Source: Nissolia schottii (taxonomy: Eukaryota; Streptophyta; Magnoliopsida; Fabales; Fabaceae). From it: 64,000 nt of DNA. The translations under genes and the position numbers were made by a program. The notes under the pieces are model-generated. The model was given only the letters and a program-made list of their open reading frames with translations. It searched no databases and was not told where the DNA came from. Position 1 is the first letter of the stretch; every line of letters starts with the position of its first letter. The DNA lies in contig QANU01047900.1 in NCBI GenBank assembly GCA_003254905.1, forward strand, positions 366,894-430,893, read 5' to 3'. Of this stretch, positions 36,201 through 46,418 are shown piece after piece.

Positions 36201-39200
36201 ATATTCCAATCATTGGGCGGAAGTTTACTTGGTATAGAGGTGCTTCGTGTAGCAAGCTCGACAGAACCTTTGTGGATGATGATTGGTTTAAATTTCAAAA
36301 CTTGAAATTGAGGGCCTCAACAGATCTCTATCGGATCATTGCCCATTGGTACTTGATGAGGATGTGGTTGATTGTGGCCCGAAGCCATTTCCCAACCTGG
36401 ATTTGTGGTTCTCACATGAATATTTCTACAATATGGTGAAGCAAGAATGGAAGAAATTAGGGAACAAGCATATTTACGACAAGTTTTGGGGAGCGTCCAA
36501 TCAGAGCATGGAACAAAAATGAGTTTGGGGAGAATAAGGGAAAAATCCGAAAGGCAGAAACTGAGATTCAAAAATTAGATTTGTTGGCTGAACAGGGAAA
36601 TATGGATGAAGCAATGATTTCTAGAAGAGCTGCATTGTTGGCGATATGCAAGAAGTGGTATGAAAGGAAGGACATTTATTGGAAGCAGCTCTCGCGAGAC
36701 AAATTAGCAAAACAAATGGATAGGAACACCGAGGATTTCCACTCCTTGGCGAATGTAAGAAAGAAGAGGAAGCTGATTTTGAAACTCAAAGGGGGTAGTA
36801 GAACTGTTCGAAGACCCACAGAAATCAAGAAGGAAATTAAAGAATTTTACAAGAAGTTGCATCAAGCCGAAGAATAATTTAATATTCAATTCTCGGATGG
36901 GTTGGTTATTTAGACCTCGAGTACTCAAGCTTCTAATGTTGAATCCATTCCAAGACACAAGGAAATTAAAGCGGCTTTTTGGGATTGTGGTACAACAAAA
37001 GCCCCGGGCCCTAATGGTTTTAACTTCGGATTCATTAGGAATATGTGGCTAGAGATTGGTAAAGATTTCAGCTCTGAGGTATGTTGTTTTTTTTTTTTTT
37101 TTTTGTTAATGGAAGTCTTCGTAGCAATGCAAATATGACGTGGGTAGTCTTGATCCCATAGATTGATGATGTGGCTGAAATTAAAGACTTTAGACCCATT
37201 AGCATGGTGGGGTGTCTTTACAAAGTAATATCAAAGATATCGGCAAGTAGATTGAGAAGTATATTGCATGGGCTAGTTGGTGAAGAACAGACTGCTTTCG
37301 TCTCTAGTCGGCAAATCCTAAATGGGGCACTCATTCACATGTGAACTGGGTCAATGGCTGCGGAAAATGAAGAAGAAGGCAGTTATTATTAAACTAAATT
37401 TCCACAAGGCCTATGACATGGTTAAGTGTAAACTTGTTGATCTCACTCTTAGATGCATGGGCTTTGGAAGAATCTGGAGAAAATGGATTAAACTATGCAT
37501 CTCATCGGCGTCTATGTCTATTTTGGTTAATGGTGTTCCATCCAAACCTTTCAAGATGGAGAGCGGCCTACGACAAGGTGATCTTATCTCACTTTTCCTC
37601 TTTGTCCTCGTTACGGAAGTGCTAAACAAGATGATTTACTTGGTGGGTTCTATGGGGCAGATTGAAACCTTTCTGGGTTCTATGGGTCAAATTGCTGAGA
37701 TTTTGTGTCCCTAAAATTTTTCTATGAAAGAGGTGAATTGAAGATACAAATGATGTTGAGTTTGCGATTGATGGCTATTACAAGGTTTTGGAAGTGGGTT
37801 GCAACAAGGGAAGCCTAGTTTTTGTAGAAAATATGAATTGTATGGTATATTCTAATATGTTGTTTGTTGTTTTCTATTGGGATGTATTTTAATTTAGCAT
37901 TTGTAATACTTGAATATTGATTTTGTGATGTATAGTTGTGAGTGCCTTAATTTGGAAGGGTTAGGTACTTTTTTTTCTCTAAGAAATCAAGAGTTTCTCT
38001 CATTGAATTTTCCCTGGGAGTTTTGATTAGGCCTCTCCCTACATTGCCGATTATGTTTGCCTTTGGTGGCTTGGAGGTCTCTATGATGGAGATCTTTGCA
38101 TGTTGTTTTTAATTGATACTTGATAGCTTGACTTTTTTGGTTGCCAGCTTGTGGAATGAAACTTACACCTACTTATTGAAAGAAAAAAAAAAATGTGCCC
38201 CCACCCTCTTCAAGTGGATCCGCCCTTGTGTGAATGTGAATGATAGAGGAAAATTAAAAAGAAAGCAAAAAAAAAAAAAAAACGAAACTCTTAGTCGCTT
38301 CTTAACAATTAAAAATGAGTAATTCTTTATAGCATAACAAAAACCGTGCATGAATTGCATGATTTTGAATTGAGATATTGTCTATCGCATAATTTATCAC
38401 ATACTCCATGATTTCTGGCATTTCCTCAAAATTTATTGGACAATATCGGTGTCATACGTTAGTGTGCATTCTTGTGTCAAGTTGAATAGCAAGACTTATT
38501 AAAATCTGACAGATGCTAAATGACTTGACACACTTAATTGTCGTATGTTAATTGTGCAGAAGGATGTCAAGTTATTCATCATTTTGCTGAAAATTTATTG
38601 TAACGTTTCAAATGTGCCTCCACAAAAAAGGCACTTTGAATGTACATCATGAGTGACAGGAAAAAGAAGGTTTCTTTTATTAATTTTAAATTTATTAATT
38701 AGAAATGATTGTTTTACCCCTTAAATCAAATTTTCAATCTAAACCACTCAATCCCTTTTCAACCAAACCATAGTCGAACACCACCTTTATCTCTATGACT
38801 CCATCCACCTTCATAATATTGTGAACTTCCAAACCAGAAAAAATAGGAAGATTAAAATCTTTAAAAATTAATAAATTTCATTAATTTTTTTACCCCACTT
38901 TTTCTCTTCCAAAGGTTCACAATCCTTCGTGTTTCCCCCCTTCTTCACCCACCTCCTTTCCCAACTGCTCATTCCCACACAGAAACAGGGAATAATTACA
39001 TCAAAAGGAGAAACAAACGCACCAAATAAGGTAGCAAATAAAAACACCAAAAAAAACAAGCAATAACAACCCATATTCCATGTTTTGACCGATTTGCAAG
39101 ATATACAACACTAATTTCTGATTTGCTTTAATTAAAATCTATTAAGAGTTTATCAATCAAGTATCTCCTTAAAGTTGATTTGCTTCAAAATAGAAACAAA

Positions 39201-42200
39201 ATCCTTGTTTTCTAATAGAATCAAGCTCAACCAACAAACTTAAAAATCAACCAAAATTAGATTAAAAAAAAAAGAGAAGGAGAAGAACTAAGCACCACCA
39301 CAGAACACAATCCGGCCACCACCACTACTACTGGTTAAAAACTATTGCTAGTTGATTCTAAACCCAAAGACAAACCCTAAGTTTGGTCAAAAATCCTAGT
39401 TCTACTTTCTGGTCACATCTGCTTTGATTTTCTTAGGGCTATCGAAGAGCTCCCCTCAAGAGAATCTTATGAGCTAAAGATTATGAGTTTTGAGTGAAAA
39501 TCAAGTGAAAATGACGAGAAAACCGCAAGCTCACTCATCAATACGCCCAGAAACGACGACGGTGTTAACGACCGGGCATTCAAGATCTTGATGTGATCTC
39601 TATAGGGACAGTGTAAAGGCAGCGTTGGTCGGGCGGTGCTGCAAGGTCAGCAAAGATGTTAGGGAATGGAAGATGTTGGGGGTGGCAGAGGACACAAGGG
39701 AGAGAAAGAATGAGAGGGTGTGATAATAGATTGAATATTATAAATAACTAGTTACTTATTGGATTATGTATGTGCAAATTTCATGCATTCCTACCATAAA
39801 GTATTACTATGAACATCATGTTATAATTAACGGTGGATACAATAGGCATATGGTGGACAAAATGAGAGTACATTCAAAGTTTCCCTTTAAAGGGTGAACA
39901 TTTGAAACGCAACCAATATTTATATATGAGTGAAACGCATTTAGTTACCCTCAAAATTAAATTAGTGAAACTAAAAACAAACAAGCGAAAACGTATATCT
40001 TTTCAATAAAGCTGGTCTAAGTTATTTTTATTGGGTGTGAAGTGAAGGAAAATGTTTTTTTTTTACACCAAAACTATTTACTAACAAATGAATAAGGAAT
40101 GGTATGGATAATGACTCCATCCACTGTCACCATGTGATTTCCGGGCAGTTATGAGTCTTCATGTGATAATAATAACTATTGCCGAGTGGAGGGACTTTTC
40201 GTGTTATTTAGTAGCACCGGTGACTAAACTTGAGATGGTAAAATTATATCAATTCAAACATCTCGTGCTTAAACATATAATAACAAATTTGGTTTAACAC
40301 TAGTAACAGAACAGAATGTCATCATATTAAGATAACGCACTCAAAGAAAGAAATGGATTTTTATAATAAAAAGTGAAGTCTACTAACCAATACTTTATAA
40401 ATCATGTGTTCCGCACTGACGGTTATAAATTAACATTAAAATTAAAATATAAAAAAAATTAAAGCATTTCTAAATAAAATATGAGTGCGGTCACATGTAC
40501 TCTCATTTTCTTGCCACCATTTAGCCATCATATGTTATACACAGCAGTTCTGAATGCACAAACTTTTGAACACACATGCATAAACATTTTTCACATGCTA
40601 AATCAAATCAGATCAAATTTGCGGTATATTAAATAGCATAAAGCAACTGGCACACTCTATCTCCTACTCCTCACTCACGCTCTAAACGTGTGGACTCACT
40701 ATCTATTATGCACAAACATTTTAAAGTACATGCACAAACTTTTGAACTGATGTGCACAAATTTTTTAACAACCAGAAACAATAAAATATGCTGAAAACGC
40801 AAATGAAAACGAAGATGAAGAAGAAAACTTTGATGCTTACATACACAAACTTTTGAACAAAAATTGATAACTCTCCAATAAGAGTTATCTTTGATTGTTT
40901 TCTTTAGCAACTAGTTAGGAATTTATATAGTGAAATGTGATTATGCCTCTAATTTGACTTGCAAAAGTGCAAAGTTGTGTTAGACTGCTTTAAGTTGGGT
41001 TTTGAGTGTTTCAGGACCAATAATCATGCAAAGGACACTATTTGGAGCGCAGGTTTCATCACAAAAAAATAGAATAATTAACTCGCGTGAGTTGGAGGGT
41101 CAACTCGCGCTAGTTAGCATCTAGAGAGCTCAGAGTTCAAAAATAGAAGAATTAACTCACGTGATCACGCGAGTTGGTGTCTAGGAAGCTCCAAGTGCAA
41201 ATTAGGAGTTTTAACTCGCGCGAGCGGGAGGATCAACGCGCGCGAGTTGATGGTAGAGCAAGGATTTCGATTTTTTATTTCCCTAAGCCAGCGCGAGGTA
41301 TAAAAGGGATTTTTCCCAATTTCAGACAGCACATGACGCACAGTGGATGACTGAGGCAACCCAAGGAAAGCTCCCAGGTGAGAAGACGAAGATTTTTGGG
41401 GGGGGGGGTGACACGATGAAGGAGAGATACCGATTTGTCCCCAAGTCAAGTCTCTATCATTGTTCTATGGAACCTTTAGTTTCTGGTTTTGTTTTGTTTT
41501 CTTCTTCTTCCATTATGAATTAAGTCTCTATTAGGACATTTGATGTAACCGTTTCTTTGATGATGTTATCATAAAACCTCTTTGTTATTTTAGTTTTTCT
41601 ATAGATGTTAATTAAATCTTTATGAACTTTTCTTAATGTTTTTGATTTACAGGCCATTAATTAAATGAATTATTGTCTTGCATGAATTTGAGAAAAGGAA
41701 TGCGAAAGTGCCATGTTATATAAACCATAGGTTGAGCGACAATCCAAGAGGAACAAACACAACCCATGTGATCATGTGTGGGGAATTCACAAATCATTTA
41801 TGTTTTTAACAGATTAGGTTACGCCAAGAGATTGGGTAGTCACTCTAGGTAAAAATAATCGTTCGACCTCGAGAGAGGCTTGCGTTAGGACAGTAATCCT
41901 GACCATAACTAGATTAATAATTGAATAACAATATTTTAGGATAATTGTGCGTATTTGTCTATGAACACGCCTGAGTTTAGAGTAGTTGAAGTCAATTGTG
42001 CTAGTATCCATCCCCATAACCTTTCCCACCTTTTATTTAGTTGTTATTTTTCCATTATTATTTATATATTTTGTTTTATTATTTTAAAACCAAATTTTCA
42101 AAACTCTTCCAATCAATTAAATCGAGTTATTTGTTAATTAAAATTTAGTGTAATATTATCCTTGTATGTTCGATAACCTAAGTTTTATTACTCACTATTA

Positions 42201-43895
42201 TTACTTGTACGAATTAATACACTTGCTGGTGTTGCAAAATTCGCATCAAGAATACAATTTTTTCCATAAACATGCACAAACTTTTAAAAAATTAAAATAA
42301 CGGATGTGATAGAAACGAAGATGAAAACTTTTGGATCTTTGAAGAATAAGATGAAGAAAAAAAATAAAGAATAAGAAAAGGGGAAACGTGTTAGGGCGAG
42401 TGATATCATAAGATATAGTATAGACATAGGATAAGATAACTTACATGTGTGACATCAATCTTGACACCGTCAATCCCCACCGATTGAAGGTGAGAGTGCA
42501 TCCCTTGGTACAAGCTGTCAGCCTGAGCGGGGGCCACCAAACCCACCCCATTCTCCACTATCTTGACCACCGCCAGATCCGTCATCGTCATCTCCGCCCC
42601 CTTGGACGGCCTGGCGTCAACCAGCTTGGAGTCCGGCATCCCTTCCACCCCTGGCCTAATCCCACCCCAGTAGCCGCAAAACGCGTGCCACACGTACACG
42701 TGCTCCAAAGCCCCAAACTCCCCCTTCAGGTCCCTCACAAAGGCACCCATCCCTCCATCACAGGGCGCTCTCTCAGACTTGTACTCCTTAAACTTGCAGT
42801 TCTCTTCAAAACTGTTGGTGAATTAAGATGCATTAAATATTCAATGATCTACTAATAAGATTTAAGTAACAGTTATATATGTAGAGATAGCTGCTAGAAC
42901 GCGACCTTGTGAGCCTATTGAGCATCTGCTCGCCGGGTACGGAGCAGTTCAAGCTCCCTCCCTTGGTGACGGGCTCGTCGTCGCGGGAGAAGGTCTGCCA
43001 GCCGTCGTCGATGATGAGCAGGCCAGGAGGGCAGCCACCCTCGGCGAGAGCCTTCACCCCTTCCCGGACTCCCCGAGGATGCACCTCCAGGTAGAAGGCG
43101 TCCCACGTGCACCACCCGAACTTGTCCACGATCCCTGGGGGGGTCTTCTCTTCTAGGAGCCTCAAGTCCTCTCCCAGGTGGTCACGGATTACTTTCATGG
43201 CATCCCTCATGAGAGCGAAGGGGTCGTCGTCGTCCACGTGGATGTAGAGGCAGGCTCTGAAGGCGGACTCGGTGACGCGCGTGGAGCCGCTCTCCATGCA
43301 GAGGTCGACGTAGTCTTCGAGCCCCGGCTGGAGGGAAGCTCTGAAGGGCCCTTCCACCAGCGGCAAGAGGAGGACATAGGGACGCCCACAGTCACCTGTC
43401 ACATGACAGTGGACAAGGACGGACATGCACCTCTGAATAATCAACAACGTACAACTATCAAAGAAATACTATTACATTAACAAATTTTGGCATTAACTCA
43501 CCGTCCTTCTCTAGCATCATCATTTGAGTCTCGTGCTCCACCTGCCTTCCATTGCTGCCGCTCCACTGGGTGCTCCACCACAGCTTGAATCGGAATATGC
43601 TCATGAACCTGATTCCCTGGAGCCTGCCCACGGGGACCACGTGCCGGCTGCCTCGATCGCCGGCGTCGAACCCGACGAAGCAGCCGGCGGCGGCGGTGGT
43701 GTTCTTGTTGCTGCTTGAGGAATCATGCTGAGGTGGTGGAGTAGTGGAGGTGGTGAATATGTTTGGTGGGACTCGAGTGAGGATAGGGTGGTCGTTGGCG
43801 AGGAAGGTTGAGCCTTCGAGTTTAATGGAGGGTGATGGAGGATTGGAGTGGAGGAGCTCCGTTTCTTTTGGGGCGGTTATACTTGGAGGAGCCAT
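30262..43895 (-). CDS. RFS5: Raffinose synthase (galactinol-sucrose galactosyltransferase), six exons
   Basis: Cytosolic enzyme that moves galactose from galactinol to sucrose, giving raffinose (seed and stress oligosaccharides). Exons: 43895-43502, 43395-42906, 42811-42445, 31961-31784, 31577-31210, 30831-30262. All introns are GT-AG and the phases fit, giving 788 residues, the usual raffinose synthase length. Landmarks: LLIIDDGWQTF in exon 2; GVKIDVTH at the end of exon 3, with the GH36 nucleophile Asp (residue 414); GDDFWCTD opening exon 5, likely the acid/base region (assigned by family analogy); IWNLNLYTGVLGLFNCQGGG across the last junction. It lacks the roughly 80-residue insert of stachyose synthase. 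Start: an upstream in-frame ATG at 43988 exists, but MAPPSITAPKE (43895) is preferred because it gives a family-like N terminus. Exon 1 has an Asn/Ser/Thr/Pro-rich stretch. The symbol is by similarity to Arabidopsis RFS5. Confidence 0.95.
32340..32830 (-). pseudogene. hAT transposase C-terminus (TTF-type family, hAT dimerisation region)
   Basis: On the minus strand: RDSSSAFDKEKLILL, LFQKLVETRTFH, then VEMTFSAINIIKNQLRN and DEWLNDCLVTYIEKEIFD. These match the C-terminal dimerisation region of plant hAT transposases of the TTF zinc-finger type. The coding is interrupted: there are frame changes and stops near 32520-32560 and 32680, and the N-terminal two thirds are missing. Non-functional. Confidence 0.85.
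32861..34112. mobile_element. Mutator-like foldback element (long inverted repeats) containing the assembly gap
   Basis: Begins GGGTTAATTAAGTTTTTAGT and ends with its complement; the arms (32861-33139 and 33858-34112) are near-perfect inverted copies of at least 240 bp. TAATAAAAA at 32852-32860 and 34113-34121 is a 9-bp target duplication, the hallmark of Mutator-like elements. Arm words GTTTGGTTTTAGTCCCTG repeat within each arm. The inner part is GC-rich (GCGGCGCTGATGCGGCGC). No coding sequence is visible outside the gap. Confidence 0.9.
33140..33857. other. Assembly gap (718 N)
   Basis: A run of N at the centre of the foldback element. Inverted arms of this length and GC content often defeat assembly, so the true size is unknown. 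The open frame crossing it is an artefact of N. Confidence 0.98.
36050..36877 (+). pseudogene. LINE endonuclease and pre-RT region
   Basis: 36050-36439 carries the APE-type endonuclease core (GNFNEVLQP, GRKFTWYRG, SKLDRTF). The SDH.P motif survives only out of frame near 36330-36345, so the catalytic end is frameshifted. 36581-36877 is the Lys/Glu-rich linker (RRAALLAICKKWYERKDIYW) before RT. Part of the L1 at 34251-38192; not translatable as one protein. Confidence 0.8.
37140..37640 (+). pseudogene. LINE reverse transcriptase fragment
   Basis: Plant L1 RT motifs in order: DFRPISMVGCLYKVISKI (37189 on), GLVGEEQTAFVSSRQILNGA (37272 on), then after a frame change KLNFHKAYDMV (37395 on) and SGLRQGDLISLFLFVLVTEV (37562 on). 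The sequence jumps to 3' UTR before the YADD-type catalytic block. Inactive. Confidence 0.85.
38604..39909. mobile_element. Non-coding DNA transposon with about 50-bp terminal inverted repeats
   Basis: Left end CGTTTCAAATGTGCCTCC followed by CACTTTGAATGTAC; right end inverted CGTTTCAAATGTTCACCC followed by AACTTTGAATGTAC. The interior has no open frame of note. The target duplication is unclear, so the superfamily is left open (Mutator-like would be my guess). It lies in intron 3 of the raffinose synthase gene. Confidence 0.6.
40869..42246. mobile_element. Putative solo LTR, about 1.4 kb
   Basis: Begins TGATAACTC and ends TTCGCATCA, giving TGAT..ATCA ends. Flanks AAAAT (40864-40868) and AGAAT (42247-42251) match in four of five bases, as for a decayed 5-bp target duplication. 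No internal domain is seen. It contains three diverged copies of an AACTCGCGCGAG-type palindromic word at 41080-41255. A lone LTR of a gypsy-type element is the likeliest reading. Old fossil. Confidence 0.5.
41080..41255. repeat. Three diverged copies with palindromic AACTCGCGCGAGTT-like words
   Basis: TTAACTCGCG(T)GAG, a GGGTCAACTCGCGC-like partner and then AGCTC.. recur about every 65-70 bp. The words are CG-rich in an AT-rich setting, so they are potential methylation targets. Confidence 0.6.
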
Positions 43896-44816
43896 GGAGA
43901 GAGGAGGGGAAGAGTATGAGAGAAGGAGGCAAGTTTGGGAGGTTTGGTCAATGAAAACTTTAAACATGTGATTACTGATTTCATTCAAGAGTAATGTTAT
44001 TATAAAAAAGGAAAGAAGTCATTAGAATTTTTTTTTATTATAATAAAATAAGGATAGTCATATTAGATTAGACGTAAATATGTAATAAACTATTGAATAA
44101 AACACATACTTAATTACACTAAAAAAAAACTATAAGTCATTTATTATCTCGTAAATTGCATTAGAGATTCGTTAATAGTTAAGTATTTTACAATATTCAA
44201 ACTAACAACACTGGATCATAGCCATGGTTGGCATGGGAGAGTGACTGTGAGAGATGTAGCAGGAGAGTGAGTGAAAACCGCAAATGAATCTCTTACCTTA
44301 GATTGCACGTGAATTCAGAATATGTATAAGGAATGCATGTCACTAGAGAAAGGAAAGCTAATAGAATAACTACTTGCTAGGTAGGCAAAACAGAATAACT
44401 AACCTAACTACCATGTGTTTGATACATAGACTAGAGCTAGGCTAAATAATGAAGCTATAAATCATTTAATTGATTATATAATGTGCTAATACCCCCTACA
44501 AGCTGGGGAGGGGAGATCAACCAAACCCAGCTTGCGTAACAGATGAAGGAATTGTTAAGAATAGTATATATTATATTTGATTTCATTTGATATACATTTA
44601 TGTTTAATTTGATTTAATTGTGATTTGTTTTTGGCCGTTGAGTTTTGACCGTTGTGTTTTCAGTCTATAAATGGGACCACCTTCTATTGTAAATCATCTC
44701 AGATATAACAACTCAGATGATACAATTGTTATTTCTCTATTATCTATCTTTCTCCTAGATTTTTTGTATCCCATTTATCTGTTTCTCCACGATGTTTAAC
44801 ATATGGTATCAGAGTC

Positions 44817-45158
44817 ATGGCACCCTCCGTGAGCAATCTCGTCTCTACCACCTCCACCTCCGCTGCTACTCCTTCATTCTCTCCCCTAACTCCTCCGAGA
44901 AGAACCCCGAGCGCGTCCTCAACATCTGCCGCGCTGCCTCCCTCACCTCGGACTTCCACCTCGACCGCATCGCCCTCTCCATCGTCGTCTCCAAGCTCTC
45001 ATCTTCTCCGACAAAGTCGCCACCGGCGACTCCTCCGAAGTCTCCGTATGTTGCATGTCGCTGCTTCTGTGCAGTCTCCGATGTTGCCTAACGCTGCCTC
45101 TGTGCAGTTTCCGTATGTTGCCTATCGCTGCCTCTATGCAGTCTCCGATGTTGTCTAA
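44817..45158 (+). other. Gag-like open frame with 11-residue repeats inside the short LTR element
   Basis: 113 codons beginning MAPSVSNLVSTTSTSAA, Ser/Pro/Thr-rich, then copies of a 33-bp unit (SPMLPNAASVQ-like) that run out of frame further on. The start matches the place of gag in copia-like elements, but no capsid domain is recognised. Possibly never translated. Confidence 0.35.
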
Positions 45159-45275
45159 CGCTGCCTCTGTGCAGTCTCCGTATGTTGCCTATTACAGCCT
45201 CCGATGTTGCCTATCGCTGCCTCTGTGTAGTCTCCGATGTTTCCTATTGCTGCCTCTGTGCAGTCCCCGATGTTT
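45040..45275 (+). repeat. 33-bp tandem repeat in the short LTR element
   Basis: Copies of TCTCCGATGTTGCCTAACGC plus TGCCTCTGTGCAG (with TATCGC variants) follow each other about six times, some shortened. Confidence 0.8.
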
Positions 45276-46120
45276 TCCGGACAAATCCTTGGCACCGCTC
45301 TTTTTTTCCCTTAACAACCTTCGCTTGTGACAAGCTGAAAGCTCACGGAGGCTTAGCTTGAGGGAGGGTGTTAAGAATAATGTATATTATATTTGATTTG
45401 ATTTGATATACATTATGTTTGATTTGATTTGATTGTGATTTGTTTTTGGCCGTTGAGTTTTGGCCGTTGTGTTTTCAGCCTATAAATAGGCCCACCTTCT
45501 ATTGTAAATCATCTCAGATATAACAACTCAGATAATACAATTGTTATTTCTTTGTTATCTATCTTTCTCCTAGATTTTTGGTATCCCATTTATCTGTTTC
45601 TTCACGATGTTTAACAGGAATGATTTGGGAATCAAAGGTTTGGTGCAAAGATCAGCAACTTGGGATTTTGTACTGATAAGAAGCAAACATACCAGACCAC
45701 TGCGGAGTTTTTCTCTAACCACGCCATAGTCAATTTCGATGTGTTTGTTTCACTCATGGAACACAGGGTAGGCAACTAGATACAGAGTAGGCTTGTTGTC
45801 ACAATATAACACAGCAAGAGTGCCTTACAGTTGAATGAGTAAATCCCTGAGAAGGTAGGACAACAATTGTATCTTGCAGGTTGCTGCTGCTAAAGCGCAA
45901 TATTCTGGTTCTAAAGAGGGCCAAGAGACCATGTGTTGCTTCTTTGAACGCCATGAGATTAAGGAATCTCCAAGAAATATGCAAAATGCTTAGCGCAAGA
46001 GCCCCTTGCTTACAAAGAGAAACCTCAGTGAACCTTGAAAATGCTATATGCCCTATCAGACCTTTTTTTTTTCATTTTCGCTATTTTAATTTAATATAGG
46101 CATATCTTAATTTTCTTCTA

Positions 46121-46418
46121 GGGTTAATTAAGTTTTTAGTCCCTGTAATATGAAAAAGTTTGGTTTTAGTCTCTTATAACAAGTTTTAGTCCCTGTAAAA
46201 TGTGAAAATTTGATTTTGGTCCCTGTGGACGGTTGGTGATGGACGGTGATGTAGAAATGGTCCCTAATAACGCGCTAACTGACACGTCATCACCGTCCAT
46301 CACCAACCGTCCACAGGGACCAAAATCAAATTTTCACATTTTACAAGGACTAAAACTTGTCATGAGGGACTAAAATCAAACTTTTTCATATTACAGGGAC
46401 TAAAAACTTAATTAACCA
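46121..46418. mobile_element. Mutator-like MITE, same family as 32861-34112
   Basis: Starts GGGTTAATTAAGTTTTTAGT, ends CTTAATTAACCA, with inverted arms of about 110-150 bp containing the TTTTAGTCCCTG words. TTTCTTCTA at 46112-46120 and 46419-46427 is a perfect 9-bp target duplication. The centre (GGACGGTTGGTGATGGACGG) is itself inverted. No coding sequence. Confidence 0.92.

Larger units (their letters stand above)
34251..38192 (+). mobile_element. L1-type LINE, 5' end present, reverse transcriptase partly deleted
   Basis: An 18-bp target duplication with one mismatch flanks it: ATGTGCCCCCACCATCTT (34233-34250) and ATGTGCCCCCACCCTCTT (38193-38210). An A-tract precedes the right copy (38181-38192). 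Contents: ORF1 (about 34297-35700, with VRELGLCKAIVTFETIQ and a DUF4283-like fold), endonuclease (LSWNVRGLG near 35727; FFGNFNEVLQPVERRGG, IIGRKFTWYRG at 36080-36250), reverse transcriptase (KAPGPNGFNFGFI, DFRPISMVGCLYKVISKI, AVIIKLNFHKAYDMV, GLRQGDLIS up to 37640), then 3' UTR. Stops and frameshifts occur in all regions, and the second half of RT and everything after it are deleted. Confidence 0.9.
32205..38228 (-). mobile_element. hAT DNA transposon, internally deleted, host of two later insertions
   Basis: Plus-strand left end CAGTGACTGATCC; right end inverted CAAGGGCGGATCC (9 of 13 identical). Flanking octamers TCTGAATG (32197-32204) and TGTGAATG (38229-38236) form an 8-bp target duplication with one change, as expected for hAT. 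Transposase C-terminal coding lies at 32340-32830 on the minus strand; only about 170 bp of the 5' end survives (34113-34250 plus 38211-38228). A foldback element sits at 32861-34112 and an L1 at 34251-38192, both younger than the hAT copy. Confidence 0.85.
40490..42400 (-). repeat. Dispersed TTTGTGCA-rich repeat, copy 2, split by an insertion
   Basis: Minus-strand copy of the family at 3830-4330 and 60000-60960, with the same block order (TCTATCTCCTACTCC, then TGCACAAAC words, then GAAGATGAAGAAGAAAAC). It stops at about 40868 and resumes at 42247 with CATGCACAAACTTTT, so the segment in between was inserted into it. Confidence 0.7.
31962..42444 (-). other. Giant intron 3 of the raffinose synthase gene
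   Basis: 10,483 bp between the donor CAT|GTAAGT and the acceptor GTCAG|GTT; the other four introns are 94-378 bp. Its length comes from stacked insertions: hAT (32205-38228) with a Mutator-like foldback and an L1 inside, an inverted-repeat element (38604-39909), and a TTTGTGCA repeat with a putative solo LTR (40490-42400). Only short stretches look like original intron. Confidence 0.9.
44553..45616 (+). mobile_element. Short non-autonomous LTR retroelement (TRIM/SMART-like, copia type), structurally whole
   Basis: LTRs at 44553-44801 and 45369-45616 (TGTTAAGAAT..GATGTTTAACA) differ at about 15 positions by eye, roughly 6%, so it is fairly young. GGAAT at 44548-44552 and 45617-45621 is a 5-bp target duplication. 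The primer site TGGTATCAGAGTC (44804-44816) fits initiator tRNA-Met, and GAGGGAGGG precedes the right LTR. The 567-bp interior holds only a gag-like start and a tandem repeat, and no polymerase. Ends and duplication look complete; the element cannot move by itself. Confidence 0.9.
44170..46080 (-). mobile_element. Ty1-copia 3' fragment, broken fossil, split by a short LTR element
   Basis: Minus-strand RNase H motifs lie at 46030-45622 (LAVLYCDNK, HIEIDYGVVREKL, ADLCTKPL). The coding end and a G-rich polypurine tract (TGTAGGGGGTATTAG) lie at 44552-44490, followed by an LTR-like stretch down to about 44170. Everything upstream of RNase H is absent. The short LTR element 44553-45616 sits in the coding tail. 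It lies directly upstream of the raffinose synthase start. Broken, several breaks. Confidence 0.75.

Noticed and set aside
42909-43480. Several frames overlapping raffinose synthase exon 2 on both strands
   Set aside because: Shadows of a GC-rich exon; only the minus frame that joins the other exons matches a known protein.
30262-43895. Stachyose synthase or alkaline alpha-galactosidase instead of raffinose synthase
   Set aside because: Length of 788 residues, no roughly 80-residue insert as in stachyose synthase, and motif wording closest to raffinose synthase.
43896-43988. Upstream in-frame ATG of raffinose synthase at 43988
   Set aside because: It would add 31 residues not typical of the family; the ATG at 43895 gives a family-like N terminus. 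Not excluded without cDNA.
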